Shown here: positions 6,996 through 13,823 of the stretch, piece after piece
How positions within the stretch are numbered: the first letter of the stretch is position 1
How the letters are laid out: each line of letters begins with the position of its first letter
The notes under the pieces: model-generated
What the model was told of the DNA's origin: nothing
Seen by the model: only the letters and a program-made list of their open reading frames with translations
Database searches by the model: none
NCBI GenBank assembly: GCA_905215095.1
Contig: CAJMOL010000015.1
Span: forward strand, 1 to 14,467
Direction: 5' to 3'
From: an uncultured bacterium
GTDB taxonomy: Bacteria > Actinomycetota > Coriobacteriia > Coriobacteriales > Coriobacteriaceae
DNA: 14,467 nt
Made by a program: the position numbers and the translations under genes

Positions 6996-8006
6996 CTACG
7001 CCCGCAAGTCCTTTACGCTGGAACGCTCGACCAGCACACCCGAGACGAGCGTACGGCTTCTGGAGCTCGGGGCTTCCAGACCTGCGACGACCTCGTTAAG
7101 CGCACGGATGCCCAGTTCGCGGTGGCGAAACTTCACCGACGTCAGAATCGAGTTGGGAATCGTCTTGTAGAGCTCATCGTCGAAGCCGATCACGGACACG
7201 TCGTCGGGCACATTGAGCCCTTTGTCACGTAGAGCCATCATCACGCCGTTTGCCATGCAGTCGTTAGCAGCGAGGACCGCCGTGCAATCGGGCTTATCGG
7301 CAAGCACAAGGCCCGCGGCATAGCCACTATCCGCATTCCAATCGCCTTGCAGAGGCTCGGGCGGCTCAATGCCACGTGCCTCGAGTGCCGCTCGCCAACC
7401 TTTCATACGGCACTGGCTCGACAGTGACTCTTTCTTACCAGAGACGAAGTACACGTTCTTGTGCCCGTGGTTCAAGAAGTACTCGCACGCCATGCGCGCG
7501 CCGCCCTCTTGGTCGTCACTGACGGTGGAGCAGGTAGGATGTTCCATCGGTGTGATAATCACCGTCTTGAGGTCTTTCGGCGCCTCAAAGGTATCAAAGT
7601 CATCGACCATCTGGCGCAGGTTGAAAATCATGCCGTCGACGGGGAGCTGCGACATCCTACGCGCCGCTTCGGCAAGGGTCATCTTCTCCCCCGCCCGCTT
7701 TTTGATCATCGTGAGCGCAAAGCCGCGTTCTTCGGCGGCATCTGCGATACCGTCAATCATGTCCACGGCACCGCCCGACAAGTGGAACAGCACCACGCCG
7801 ATGCACCCGTAACGGCCCAACTTGAGCGAACGCGCGGCAAAGTTGGTTCGAAACCCGAGCGCCTCCATTGCGGAATGAACCTTATCGCGTGTCGACTCTC
7901 GCACGCTATCGGGCTCGTTGATCACACGCGAAACCGTCTTGAGAGAAACACCCGCAGCAATCGCCACATCGTTCATTGAGACATTTTTCTTGTCCATCGT
8001 TGCCAC
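6996..8006 (-). CDS. LacI/GalR-family transcriptional regulator 2
   Basis: A 336-residue regulator with an N-terminal HTH (VAIAAGVSLKTVSRVINE, residues 14-31), a hinge (FRTNFAARSLKLG) and a sugar-binding-type effector domain. This domain carries PVDGMIFN, AVLAANDCMANGVM and VPDDVSVIGFDDE. It likely represses the divergent lacE2-lacG3 operon through the TGACAACGTTGTCA site at 8162-8175; this is inferred from position. The start chosen is GTG at 8006, because GGAG (8015-8012) precedes it by an ideal 5 nt. ATG at 7997 is in frame three codons later but has poorer spacing, and ATG at 8057 would add an unusual tail. It is a paralogue of regulator 1 with a different recognition-helix pair (Leu-Lys). 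Confidence 0.9.
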   Translation of the reverse strand: MATMDKKNVSMNDVAIAAGVSLKTVSRVINEPDSVRESTRDKVHSAMEALGFRTNFAARSLKLGRYGCIGVVLFHLSGGAVDMIDGIADAAEERGFALTMIKKRAGEKMTLAEAARRMSQLPVDGMIFNLRQMVDDFDTFEAPKDLKTVIITPMEHPTCSTVSDDQEGGARMACEYFLNHGHKNVYFVSGKKESLSSQCRMKGWRAALEARGIEPPEPLQGDWNADSGYAAGLVLADKPDCTAVLAANDCMANGVMMALRDKGLNVPDDVSVIGFDDELYKTIPNSILTSVKFRHRELGIRALNEVVAGLEAPSSRSRTLVSGVLVERSSVKDLRA

Positions 8007-8011
8007 TACTT

Positions 8012-8015
8012 CTCC
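8012..8015 (-). promoter_or_regulatory. Ribosome binding site deciding the GTG start of lacI2
   Basis: GGAG on the minus strand is 5 nt from GTG at 8006 but 14 nt from ATG at 7997. It therefore favours the GTG start. Confidence 0.6.
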
Positions 8016-8078
8016 AGTCGGTTTTGCATCGCTTGTTTTTTGCGTTCTAGCATACACTACCTGCCTGACTGATAAATC

Positions 8079-8107
8079 AACCGTTTACCGAACAATATCG
8101 ACCGCTC
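8079..8107. promoter_or_regulatory. Direct-repeat element shared by both lacI upstream regions (copy 2)
   Basis: AACCGTTTACCGAACAA (8079-8095) followed by GACCGCTC (8100-8107), with half-sites 21 bp apart. This is the same architecture as 3214-3242, in the same orientation relative to the lacI gene. The first half fits the AAnCGnTT core of LacI-type operators. Confidence 0.55.
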
Positions 8108-8143
8108 ACCCGTATATCCTTGTTGCTCTTCCAACAATGTCTT

Positions 8144-8180
8144 ACGTTGTCATTAACGAAATGACAACGTTGTCATTTCG
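8144..8180. promoter_or_regulatory. LacI-type operator: perfect 24-bp palindrome plus upstream half-site
   Basis: Positions 8157-8180 are a perfect palindrome around the central CG, with core TGACAACGTTGTCA (8162-8175) fitting the LacI/GalR consensus exactly. The half-site ACGTTGTCATT occurs inside it (8167-8177) and again 23 bp upstream (8144-8154). It lies between lacI2 and lacE2, about 100 nt before the lacE2 start. TTGTCA within it could serve as a -35 box, but no clear -10 follows. Confidence 0.8.
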
Positions 8181-8281
8181 CAATGCCTTCCTTAAGCAGG
8201 AAGGTTTCCGGGCAGTCCTGACCATCCATCGACGACCAGTTCCATCCACATGCATCGCGCATCAAGTAGCAAAGGAGCTCT

Positions 8282-10060
8282 ATGGACGCCATCGTAAAGA
8301 TGCTCGAAAAGCATCAACCGTTCTTTGAGAAGATCTCGAGGAACATATACCTCCAGGCCATCAAGGACGGATTCCTTGGGTGCATGCCCATCGTCCTCAC
8401 CTCTTCGATCTTTCTGTTGATCGCCACCCTTCCTGGCGTAGTTGGCATCACGCTGCCCCAGCCGCTCATCGACTGGTGCAACAAGCTCTACAACTTCACC
8501 ATGGGCGTCATGGGCATCATGGTTGCCGGCACCACTGCCAAGAACTTCACGGCGTCCATGAACCGTCGCATGCCCGCCGGCAAGGTGCTCAACGACGGCT
8601 CCACCATGGTTGCCGCCCAGTGCAGCATGCTGCTGCTCGCTGTTACGCAGTTCACCACCAAGTTCAACGGCTCCGAGCTTTCGGTCTTCGATTGCACCAG
8701 CATGGGCACGCGCGGTCTGTTCTCGGCCTATATCGCCGCGTTCATTACCGTGTGGGTCTATAAGTTCTGCGTCTCGCGCGATCTGACCATTAAGCTGCCC
8801 AAGGAGGTCCCGGGCGCCATCGCTCAGAACTTCCGCGACATCATCCCCTTTGGCGGCGCCGTCATCATCTGCGGCATCATCGATGTCGTCGTGCGCAACC
8901 TCATGGGTGTTCCGTTCTCCGAGCTGCTCATCAAGCTGCTCTCCCCGCTCTTTACCGCTGCAGAAACCTATCCTGGCCTTATCCTTATCCAGGCAGCCAC
9001 CGCGTTCTTCTGGTTTATCGGCGTCCACGGCCCCTCGATCGTCCAGCCGGGCATCGACCCCATCCGTCTTGCCAACCAGGCCGAGAACCTGCAGGTTCTG
9101 CTGGCCGGTGGTCACCCCGCCCACTCCCTCACCTTTAACATGTCGCTCGTGGGTGAGTTCGGCGGCACCGGCGCCACGTTCATCGTGCCGCTTCTGCTGA
9201 TTCTCTTTATGAAGTCCAAGCAGCTCAAAGCCGTCGGTAAGGCCTCGATTGTTCCTGTTGCCTTCGCCGTCAACGAACCGCTGCTCTTTGGCGCGCCGAT
9301 GATCCTTAACCCCTACATGCTCATCCCCTTTGTTGCCGCTGGTTGCGTCAACGTGAGTGTTGCCAAGTTCTTTATCGATAACGTGGGCATGAACGGCTTC
9401 TCCTTCGTGGTGCCTTGGGCTACCCCTGCCCCCATCGGCATCTTCATCACCACGAACTTCCAGCTTATCGCCCTGGTATTTGTCGCGATTATCATCTTGC
9501 TGGACGCCATCATCTACCTGCCGTTCTTGAAGGCATACGATAAGCTGCTCTGCGACCAGGAGGCCGAGCGCGCCGCCGAGCTGGGTCTCGAGTCCGATGG
9601 TGCCGCTGCCATCGCCGCCAACGCCCCTGCGCCCGCTGTCGAGCAGGCTACCGCTTCCGTCGAGACGACTGTTGCCGCCGCCGACAACAAGCCTGTCGTC
9701 GATCAGCCCGAGCCCGCTGCCGATGCATCCGCCAAGAAGGATGTCGATGGCCTGAAGGTCCTCGTCCTGTGCGCCGGCGCCGGCACCTCTGCCATGCTCG
9801 CCAACGCCATCAAGGAAGGTGCCGCACAGACCGGAGAGAACATCGCTTCCTCCGCAGGCGCCTATGGCCAGCACACTGCCATCATGGATCAGTACGACGT
9901 TATCGTGCTTGCCCCGCAGGTCCGTAGCTACTACAACGACATGAAGGCCGACACCGATCGCCTGGGCATTAAGCTGCTCGCCCCGCGCGGCAAGGAATAT
10001 ATCGACCTTACCCGCGACCCCGCCGGCGCCATCAAGTGGCTCCGCGAGAACCTCGACTAG
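8282..10060 (+). CDS. lacE: PTS lactose-type permease EIICB (LacE2)
   Basis: A 592-residue EIICB fusion, colinear with LacE1. The EIIC membrane domain (to about residue 425) has H249 in IGVHGPS and E332 in VNEPLLF at the expected sugar-binding positions. A longer Ala/Pro/Glu-rich linker (about 425-488) follows. The EIIB domain has C497 in LVLCAGAGTS, then GAYGQHT, VIVLAPQ and GKEYIDLT. AAGGAG (8272-8277) lies 4 nt before the ATG. It is the first gene of the lacE2-lacG3 operon and divergent from lacI2. It imports and phosphorylates a beta-galactoside for LacG3. The EIIC segment near residues 40-50 is shorter than in LacE1 (VVGITLPQPLID against VVATVGGFTLPDWWN). This lies in an outer loop region and may affect substrate choice; that last point is a guess. 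Confidence 0.93.
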   Translation: MDAIVKMLEKHQPFFEKISRNIYLQAIKDGFLGCMPIVLTSSIFLLIATLPGVVGITLPQPLIDWCNKLYNFTMGVMGIMVAGTTAKNFTASMNRRMPAGKVLNDGSTMVAAQCSMLLLAVTQFTTKFNGSELSVFDCTSMGTRGLFSAYIAAFITVWVYKFCVSRDLTIKLPKEVPGAIAQNFRDIIPFGGAVIICGIIDVVVRNLMGVPFSELLIKLLSPLFTAAETYPGLILIQAATAFFWFIGVHGPSIVQPGIDPIRLANQAENLQVLLAGGHPAHSLTFNMSLVGEFGGTGATFIVPLLLILFMKSKQLKAVGKASIVPVAFAVNEPLLFGAPMILNPYMLIPFVAAGCVNVSVAKFFIDNVGMNGFSFVVPWATPAPIGIFITTNFQLIALVFVAIIILLDAIIYLPFLKAYDKLLCDQEAERAAELGLESDGAAAIAANAPAPAVEQATASVETTVAAADNKPVVDQPEPAADASAKKDVDGLKVLVLCAGAGTSAMLANAIKEGAAQTGENIASSAGAYGQHTAIMDQYDVIVLAPQVRSYYNDMKADTDRLGIKLLAPRGKEYIDLTRDPAGAIKWLRENLD

Positions 10061-10075
10061 TTACCTCCCTCTGTT

Positions 10076-10102
10076 GGTGCCCGGATCCCCAGTTCGGGCA
10101 CC
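10076..10102 (+). terminator. Intercistronic hairpin between lacE2 and lacG3
   Basis: A perfect 8-bp stem (GGTGCCCG 10076-10083 with CGGGCACC 10095-10102) with an 11-nt loop lies 15 nt after the permease stop. No T-tract follows, so lacG3 is probably still co-transcribed. It parallels the hairpins at 300-333 and 4912-4948. Confidence 0.5.
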
Positions 10103-10136
10103 TCTCCCTATTCGTATCCCACAGAAAGGATGACTC

Positions 10137-11558
10137 ATGACCAATCCCATGCAGTTCCCCGACGGCTTTGTGTTTGGCGGCGCCACCGCCGCTTACCAGG
10201 TTGAGGGCGAGACCCGCACGCACGGCAAGGGCAAAGTGCCCTGGGACGATTTCCTGGCAGCTCAGGGTCGCTTCTCCCCCGATCCCGCAAGCGATTTCTA
10301 CAACAAGTACCCGGTCGATATCGACCTGTGCCAGCGCTTCGGCATCAACGGTATCCGCGTCTCCATCGCTTGGAGCCGCATCTTCCCCAACGGCACTGGC
10401 GAGATCAACCACGAGGGTGTCGCCTTCTATCATGAGCTTTTCGCCACCTGCAACAAAGCCGGCGTTATCCCCTATGTCACGCTCGATCACTTTGATACGC
10501 CCGAGGCCTTTTACCAGGACGGCGGCGAGGGCTTCCTGACGCGCACGACGATCGACGCCTTTGTCGAGTACGCCAAGTTCTGCTTTGCCGAGTTCACCGA
10601 GGTCAAGCACTGGTTCACGTTTAACGAGATTCCCGCAACCGCCGAGGGCAGCTTTATCGTCGGCAACTGGCCGCACGGCGAGAAGTATCGCCTGGACAAG
10701 GCCTTCCAGCTCATGCACAACATGATGGTGGCCCACGCCAAGGCCGTCGTCGCCTTCCATGAGGGCGGCTTTGAGGGCGAGATCGGCATTGTCCAGAACC
10801 TGGAGCCCAAGTATCCCCTCGACCCCAACAATGCCGCCGACTGCGAGGCAGCTCGCATGGCCGACGTCATCAACAACCGCTGGGTACTCGACGCCACCTT
10901 CCGCGGCCACTATGCAGCCGACACCATGGAGGCTGCGACCAAGCTGGCCCATATCGCCGGCGGCGAGCTCGACGTCCGCGACGAGGACATCGCCGCGCTG
11001 ACCGCCGCGCTCCCCTATAACGATTGCCTGGGCGTCAACACCTACAAGTGCCAGTTCCTGCGTGCCGCCGAGGGCGAAAACGACATCAACCACAATGGCA
11101 CCGGCGACAAGGGCTCCTCGCGCTGGTTCCTCAAGGGCGTTGGCGAGGCATGCGTACGCGAAGGCGTACCCACCACCGATTGGGACTGGATCATCTATCC
11201 CGAGGGCCTGTACGACCTACTGCTCCGCATTAAGAACGATTACCCCAACTACAAGAAGATCTACATCACCGAGAACGGCATGGGCTATAAGGACGACTTC
11301 GAGGACGGCTTTATCGACGACGCCCCTCGCATCGACTATATGCGTCAGCATCTCGCGTGGATCCTCAAGGCAATCGACGGCGGCGTAAACGTCGACGGTT
11401 ACTTTGTGTGGTCGCTGCAGGACCAGTTCTCCTGGACCAACGGCTATAACAAGCGCTACGGCCTGTTCTACATCGACTTTGAGACCCAGAAGCGCTATCC
11501 CAAGGCGAGCGCGTACTGGTACAAGAACGTCGCAGAGACCGGCCTGCTCATGGCCTAA
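10137..11558 (+). CDS. lacG: 6-phospho-beta-galactosidase, GH1 family (LacG3)
   Basis: A 473-residue GH1 enzyme. The acid/base residue is E164 (TFNEIPAT), the nucleophile E379 (ITENGMGY), and the phosphate-site signature SWTNGYNKRY gives S432, W433, K439 and Y441. It is very like LacG1 in the N-terminal barrel (VEGETRTHGKGKV and SIAWSRIFPNGTGEIN are shared), so the two look like recent paralogues. It differs in the loop after the acid/base and has a two-residue insertion near position 127 (YQDGGEGF). AAAGGA (10125-10130) is 6 nt before the ATG. It is the second gene of the lacE2 operon and is followed by a strong terminator. Role: cytoplasmic cleavage of the 6-phosphogalactoside imported by LacE2. 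Confidence 0.94.
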   Translation: MTNPMQFPDGFVFGGATAAYQVEGETRTHGKGKVPWDDFLAAQGRFSPDPASDFYNKYPVDIDLCQRFGINGIRVSIAWSRIFPNGTGEINHEGVAFYHELFATCNKAGVIPYVTLDHFDTPEAFYQDGGEGFLTRTTIDAFVEYAKFCFAEFTEVKHWFTFNEIPATAEGSFIVGNWPHGEKYRLDKAFQLMHNMMVAHAKAVVAFHEGGFEGEIGIVQNLEPKYPLDPNNAADCEAARMADVINNRWVLDATFRGHYAADTMEAATKLAHIAGGELDVRDEDIAALTAALPYNDCLGVNTYKCQFLRAAEGENDINHNGTGDKGSSRWFLKGVGEACVREGVPTTDWDWIIYPEGLYDLLLRIKNDYPNYKKIYITENGMGYKDDFEDGFIDDAPRIDYMRQHLAWILKAIDGGVNVDGYFVWSLQDQFSWTNGYNKRYGLFYIDFETQKRYPKASAYWYKNVAETGLLMA

Positions 11559-11580
11559 CTTCAGCCGCGCATCCCCTGTC

Positions 11581-11627
11581 GGCCGCATGCGAATCCCTCC
11601 ACGGGTTCGCATGCGGCCTATTTTTTT
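11581..11627 (+). terminator. Rho-independent terminator after lacG3
   Basis: A 16-bp stem (11581-11597 with 11603-11618) with one bulged T and a 5-nt loop is followed by TA and seven T (11621-11627). It ends the lacE2-lacG3 transcript. Confidence 0.94.
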
Positions 11628-11645
11628 GCTCGGCCCGTGCAGGCC

Positions 11646-11710
11646 GTTTGTCTCGATTTGTAACATCTAGCAGGGATTTTCAATCCTAACTGTTATAGAT
11701 TTAGATGAAC
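11646..11710. repeat. 65-bp palindromic repeat, copy D (type 1)
   Basis: The left arm GTTTGTCTCGATTTGTAACA (11646-11665) and right arm TGTTATAGATTTAGATGAAC (11691-11710) enclose a 25-nt centre of type 1. Six arm positions differ, and five of them are G-T pairs that would still pair in a plus-strand RNA. Confidence 0.85.
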
Positions 11711-11725
11711 GGGCGACCAGGGCTG

Positions 11726-11790
11726 AAAGATCTCAATCTGTAACACGTAGCCCACTTTTAACCGTCTAACTGTTACAGATCGAGACAATA
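11726..11790. repeat. 65-bp palindromic repeat, copy E (type 2)
   Basis: The inner arms TCTCAATCTGTAACA (11731-11745) and TGTTACAGATCGAGA (11771-11785) enclose a 25-nt centre almost identical to copy B. The outer five positions do not pair. It follows copy D by 15 nt, repeating the A-B arrangement of 1908-2053. Confidence 0.85.
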
Positions 11791-11840
11791 AGATAGTCAA
11801 ATCCGAACTTTCCAAGCAGTTATAAAGCATGGTTTCTAGT

Positions 11841-11915
11841 TTTCGGTATCACGAACATACTTTCGGTATCATTTAATGATATTATGATATCGAAAGTATG
11901 TTCGTGATACCGAAA
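11841..11915. promoter_or_regulatory. 30-bp inverted repeat directly before the Fic gene (operator or RNA hairpin)
   Basis: Arms 11841-11870 and 11886-11915 are inverted copies with one mismatch and a 15-nt AT-rich spacer. Each arm holds two copies of the 10-mer TTTCGGTATC (or its complement GATAYCGAAA) 20 bp apart, so four sites in all. The right arm ends inside the ribosome site AAGGAG (11914-11919). TATTAT (11880-11885) in the spacer could be a -10 and TATAAA (11821-11826) is another candidate. It is probably a binding region for a regulator of the Fic gene. If read from upstream, the hairpin would also hide part of the ribosome site. Confidence 0.75.
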
Positions 11916-11923
11916 GGAGCCGC

Positions 11924-13156
11924 ATGCGCCAGTTCGATTACACCACAGTCCCAGCGGAACTCGAAGCAACTCCAATCACCAACCTCCTCCTCTCGATACG
12001 CGAGCATAAAGGCCGTCAGCTTGCTCTGAGTCAAGTCAAACCCGAGCTTCTATCGTCCCTAATGGAGGAGGCTAAGATCCAAAGCACCCGGTCCTCCAAC
12101 GGACTTGAAGGAATTGTTACCACCCAAAAAAGACTCAAAGCGATCATGGCGTATTCCGCCAAGCCAAGCTCCCGCGCAGAGGAAGAAATCGCTGGATACC
12201 GAGATGTGCTGTCGCTTATTCACGAGCAACACGATTCCATTCCCGTAACGCCATCGGTCATTCTGCAGTTGCATCGTGACCTCATGGTACACACAGCAAT
12301 CTCGTATGGGGGCCATTGGAAAGATAGCGATAACGAAATCATCTCCATCGACGATCAAGGCAATCGATTTGTGCGCTTTAGGCCCCCTTCGGCCCTAGCA
12401 ACCCCGGGACTTATTAAAGAAGCCTGCCAGTCCCTCAACGATGCTTTATCTCGCCAAGTTTGCGATCCCCTCCTTATATCGCTCCGCTTTATCTTCGATT
12501 TTGTTAGCATTCATCCCTTCAACGATGGCAATGGCAGGATGAGCCGGCTCCTTACAACGCTGCTACTCGAAAAGACTGGATACGACGTTGCGCGTTACAT
12601 CAGCATCGAACGACTTATTGAAGACAACAAAGCGCTTTACTACAACGCTCTCGCTGCAAGCTCCACTGGATGGAATGAAAATCAAAACACCGAAGTACCC
12701 TTTATCCGTTTCATGCTCGGAACAACCCTGGCCGCCTACCGACAGCTCGAGCAGCGTACCTTAATTGAATCAAGCACTCGTCCCATGTCGAAGCAAGCGC
12801 GCATCGCCGTTCTATTTCAACAGAGACCCGGTGTCATTAAGAAATCCGGCATCCGATCCAACTGCCCCGATATCAGCGAGGTTACCGTTAAACGAACCCT
12901 CGGTCAGCTTGTTAGTTGCAGCGCAATCGAAAAAACAGGAGCGGGTCGTTCGACGGGCTACATACTCAAAGACGTCCATGCTCTAGAACTATTCTTGCAA
13001 TCCACATTACCCGATAGCGAGGCCGCAATAACAAAAGAGGCTCCAAAGGATAAGCTCCTTGAACGTGTAAACCACGCCGAGGATGAAAGCAGAGAGGGGC
13101 TCTATGAAGACTACGATTCATTCTCAAGGGACATAAAGACGAAATACGGAGTCTAG
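11924..13156 (+). CDS. Fic-domain protein (putative AMP-transferase, self-inhibited class) with C-terminal winged HTH
   Basis: A 410-residue protein with the complete Fic motif HPFNDGNGRMSR (residues 197-208); H197 is the catalytic residue that transfers AMP or a similar group to a target hydroxyl. An N-terminal inhibitory motif S-x3-E-G is seen at S58, E62 and G63 (SSNGLEG), placing it with class II, self-inhibited Fic proteins. Residues about 128-155 (YGGHWKDSDNEIISID) look like the flap that positions the target. A C-terminal stretch (about 285-350, EVTVKRTLGQLVSCSAIEKTG) resembles a winged HTH, followed by an acidic tail. AAGGAG lies 4 nt before the ATG. No separate antitoxin gene is visible. 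Codon use is more AT-rich than in the flanking sugar genes, suggesting horizontal gain. The target is unknown. Confidence 0.88.
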   Translation: MRQFDYTTVPAELEATPITNLLLSIREHKGRQLALSQVKPELLSSLMEEAKIQSTRSSNGLEGIVTTQKRLKAIMAYSAKPSSRAEEEIAGYRDVLSLIHEQHDSIPVTPSVILQLHRDLMVHTAISYGGHWKDSDNEIISIDDQGNRFVRFRPPSALATPGLIKEACQSLNDALSRQVCDPLLISLRFIFDFVSIHPFNDGNGRMSRLLTTLLLEKTGYDVARYISIERLIEDNKALYYNALAASSTGWNENQNTEVPFIRFMLGTTLAAYRQLEQRTLIESSTRPMSKQARIAVLFQQRPGVIKKSGIRSNCPDISEVTVKRTLGQLVSCSAIEKTGAGRSTGYILKDVHALELFLQSTLPDSEAAITKEAPKDKLLERVNHAEDESREGLYEDYDSFSRDIKTKYGV

Positions 13157-13264
13157 TCATACCCCAGAATAGCCTCATCCTTGTTGCCCAAAATTATTTA
13201 CGCGTCATTGTGAAGCGGTAATCCCCGCGCCGGCAGGGGGCAGAAGTATCGCCTGCAGCGCTTG

Positions 13265-13731
13265 TTAGCAAATAACCCGCGTATGCTCCTCAATGGCGAC
13301 ACGATCCTCGGCGGAGATGCTCGGCTCACATGCCACGGCGTCCAGGCTGTCCAGGCGGCAGGAAGCGTAGAAGTCGCGCCTGCCGATCTTGCTGGAGTCG
13401 GCGATGAGGTAGCGCGTATCGACCTTGCTAAAGGCGAGCTGCTGGATACGACCCTCATCCATATTGGACGTAGACACGTCGCCGTCCAGAATGCCGTTGG
13501 CGCAGATAAACGCCGCGTCGATGCCCAGCGCACGCAGGGTATCCTCGGCCGTGGGCCCCACAAAGGCGGCGGTGCGGCGACGGTACATGCCGCCCACCAG
13601 GCACAGCTCGCAATCCTCGCGCGCCTCGAGCAGACTAAAGACCGAAAGCGAATTGGTCACATAGATGGAAGGCAGTTTGTCGGTGACTCGGAGAGCGCCA
13701 ATGCGATCTCACGACGGTCGCGCTCATTGTC
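13265..13731 (-). pseudogene. DeoR-family regulator remnant (sensor domain only, frameshifted)
   Basis: The minus-strand frame 13265-13708 encodes the DeoR sensor domain. It has VTNSLSVFSLLE, then ELCLVGGMYRRRTAAFVG, the AFICANGI region, the STSNMDEGRIQQ region, then YLIADSSKIGRRDFY and a normal-looking C-terminus. Upstream it stops at TGA (13711-13709), with no HTH. In a second minus frame, 13702-13731 reads DNERDRREIA, the start of the same domain, again behind a stop codon. Between the two, about 22-24 residues expected in this family, including the D-x-G-TT phosphosugar motif, are absent. So the gene has lost its DNA-binding half, suffered an internal deletion and shifted frame. A GTG at 13660 could start a 131-residue fragment but has no clear role. 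Such DeoR proteins (LacR type) usually control lactose PTS genes, which fits its place behind a permease gene. Confidence 0.8.
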
Positions 13732-13752
13732 TCAATTAGATACTCAACGAAA

Positions 13753-13788
13753 TACGGCCCCGCAGCTCAAATAAGCTGCGGGGCCGTA
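13753..13788 (-). terminator. Terminator hairpin after the minus-strand EIICB gene
   Basis: A perfect 15-bp stem (13753-13767 with 13774-13788) with a 6-nt loop lies 36 nt beyond the permease stop. On the minus strand it is followed by TTTCGTT, a short T-tract. It separates the permease from the DeoR remnant. Confidence 0.8.
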
Positions 13789-13823
13789 CTATACACCGAC
13801 GAATCAACGGCGGAGTGCATCCA

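Noticed and set aside
13218..13242. CCCC...GGGG hairpin between the Fic gene and the DeoR remnant as a terminator
   Set aside because: The stem is only four or five pairs and no T-tract follows on either strand.
13725..13742. Possible sixth palindromic-repeat remnant (TGTCTCAAT) at the break in the DeoR gene
   Set aside because: Only about nine bases match one arm, the TGTAACA core and the 25-nt centre are absent, and the same bases are explained by the DeoR coding remnant.
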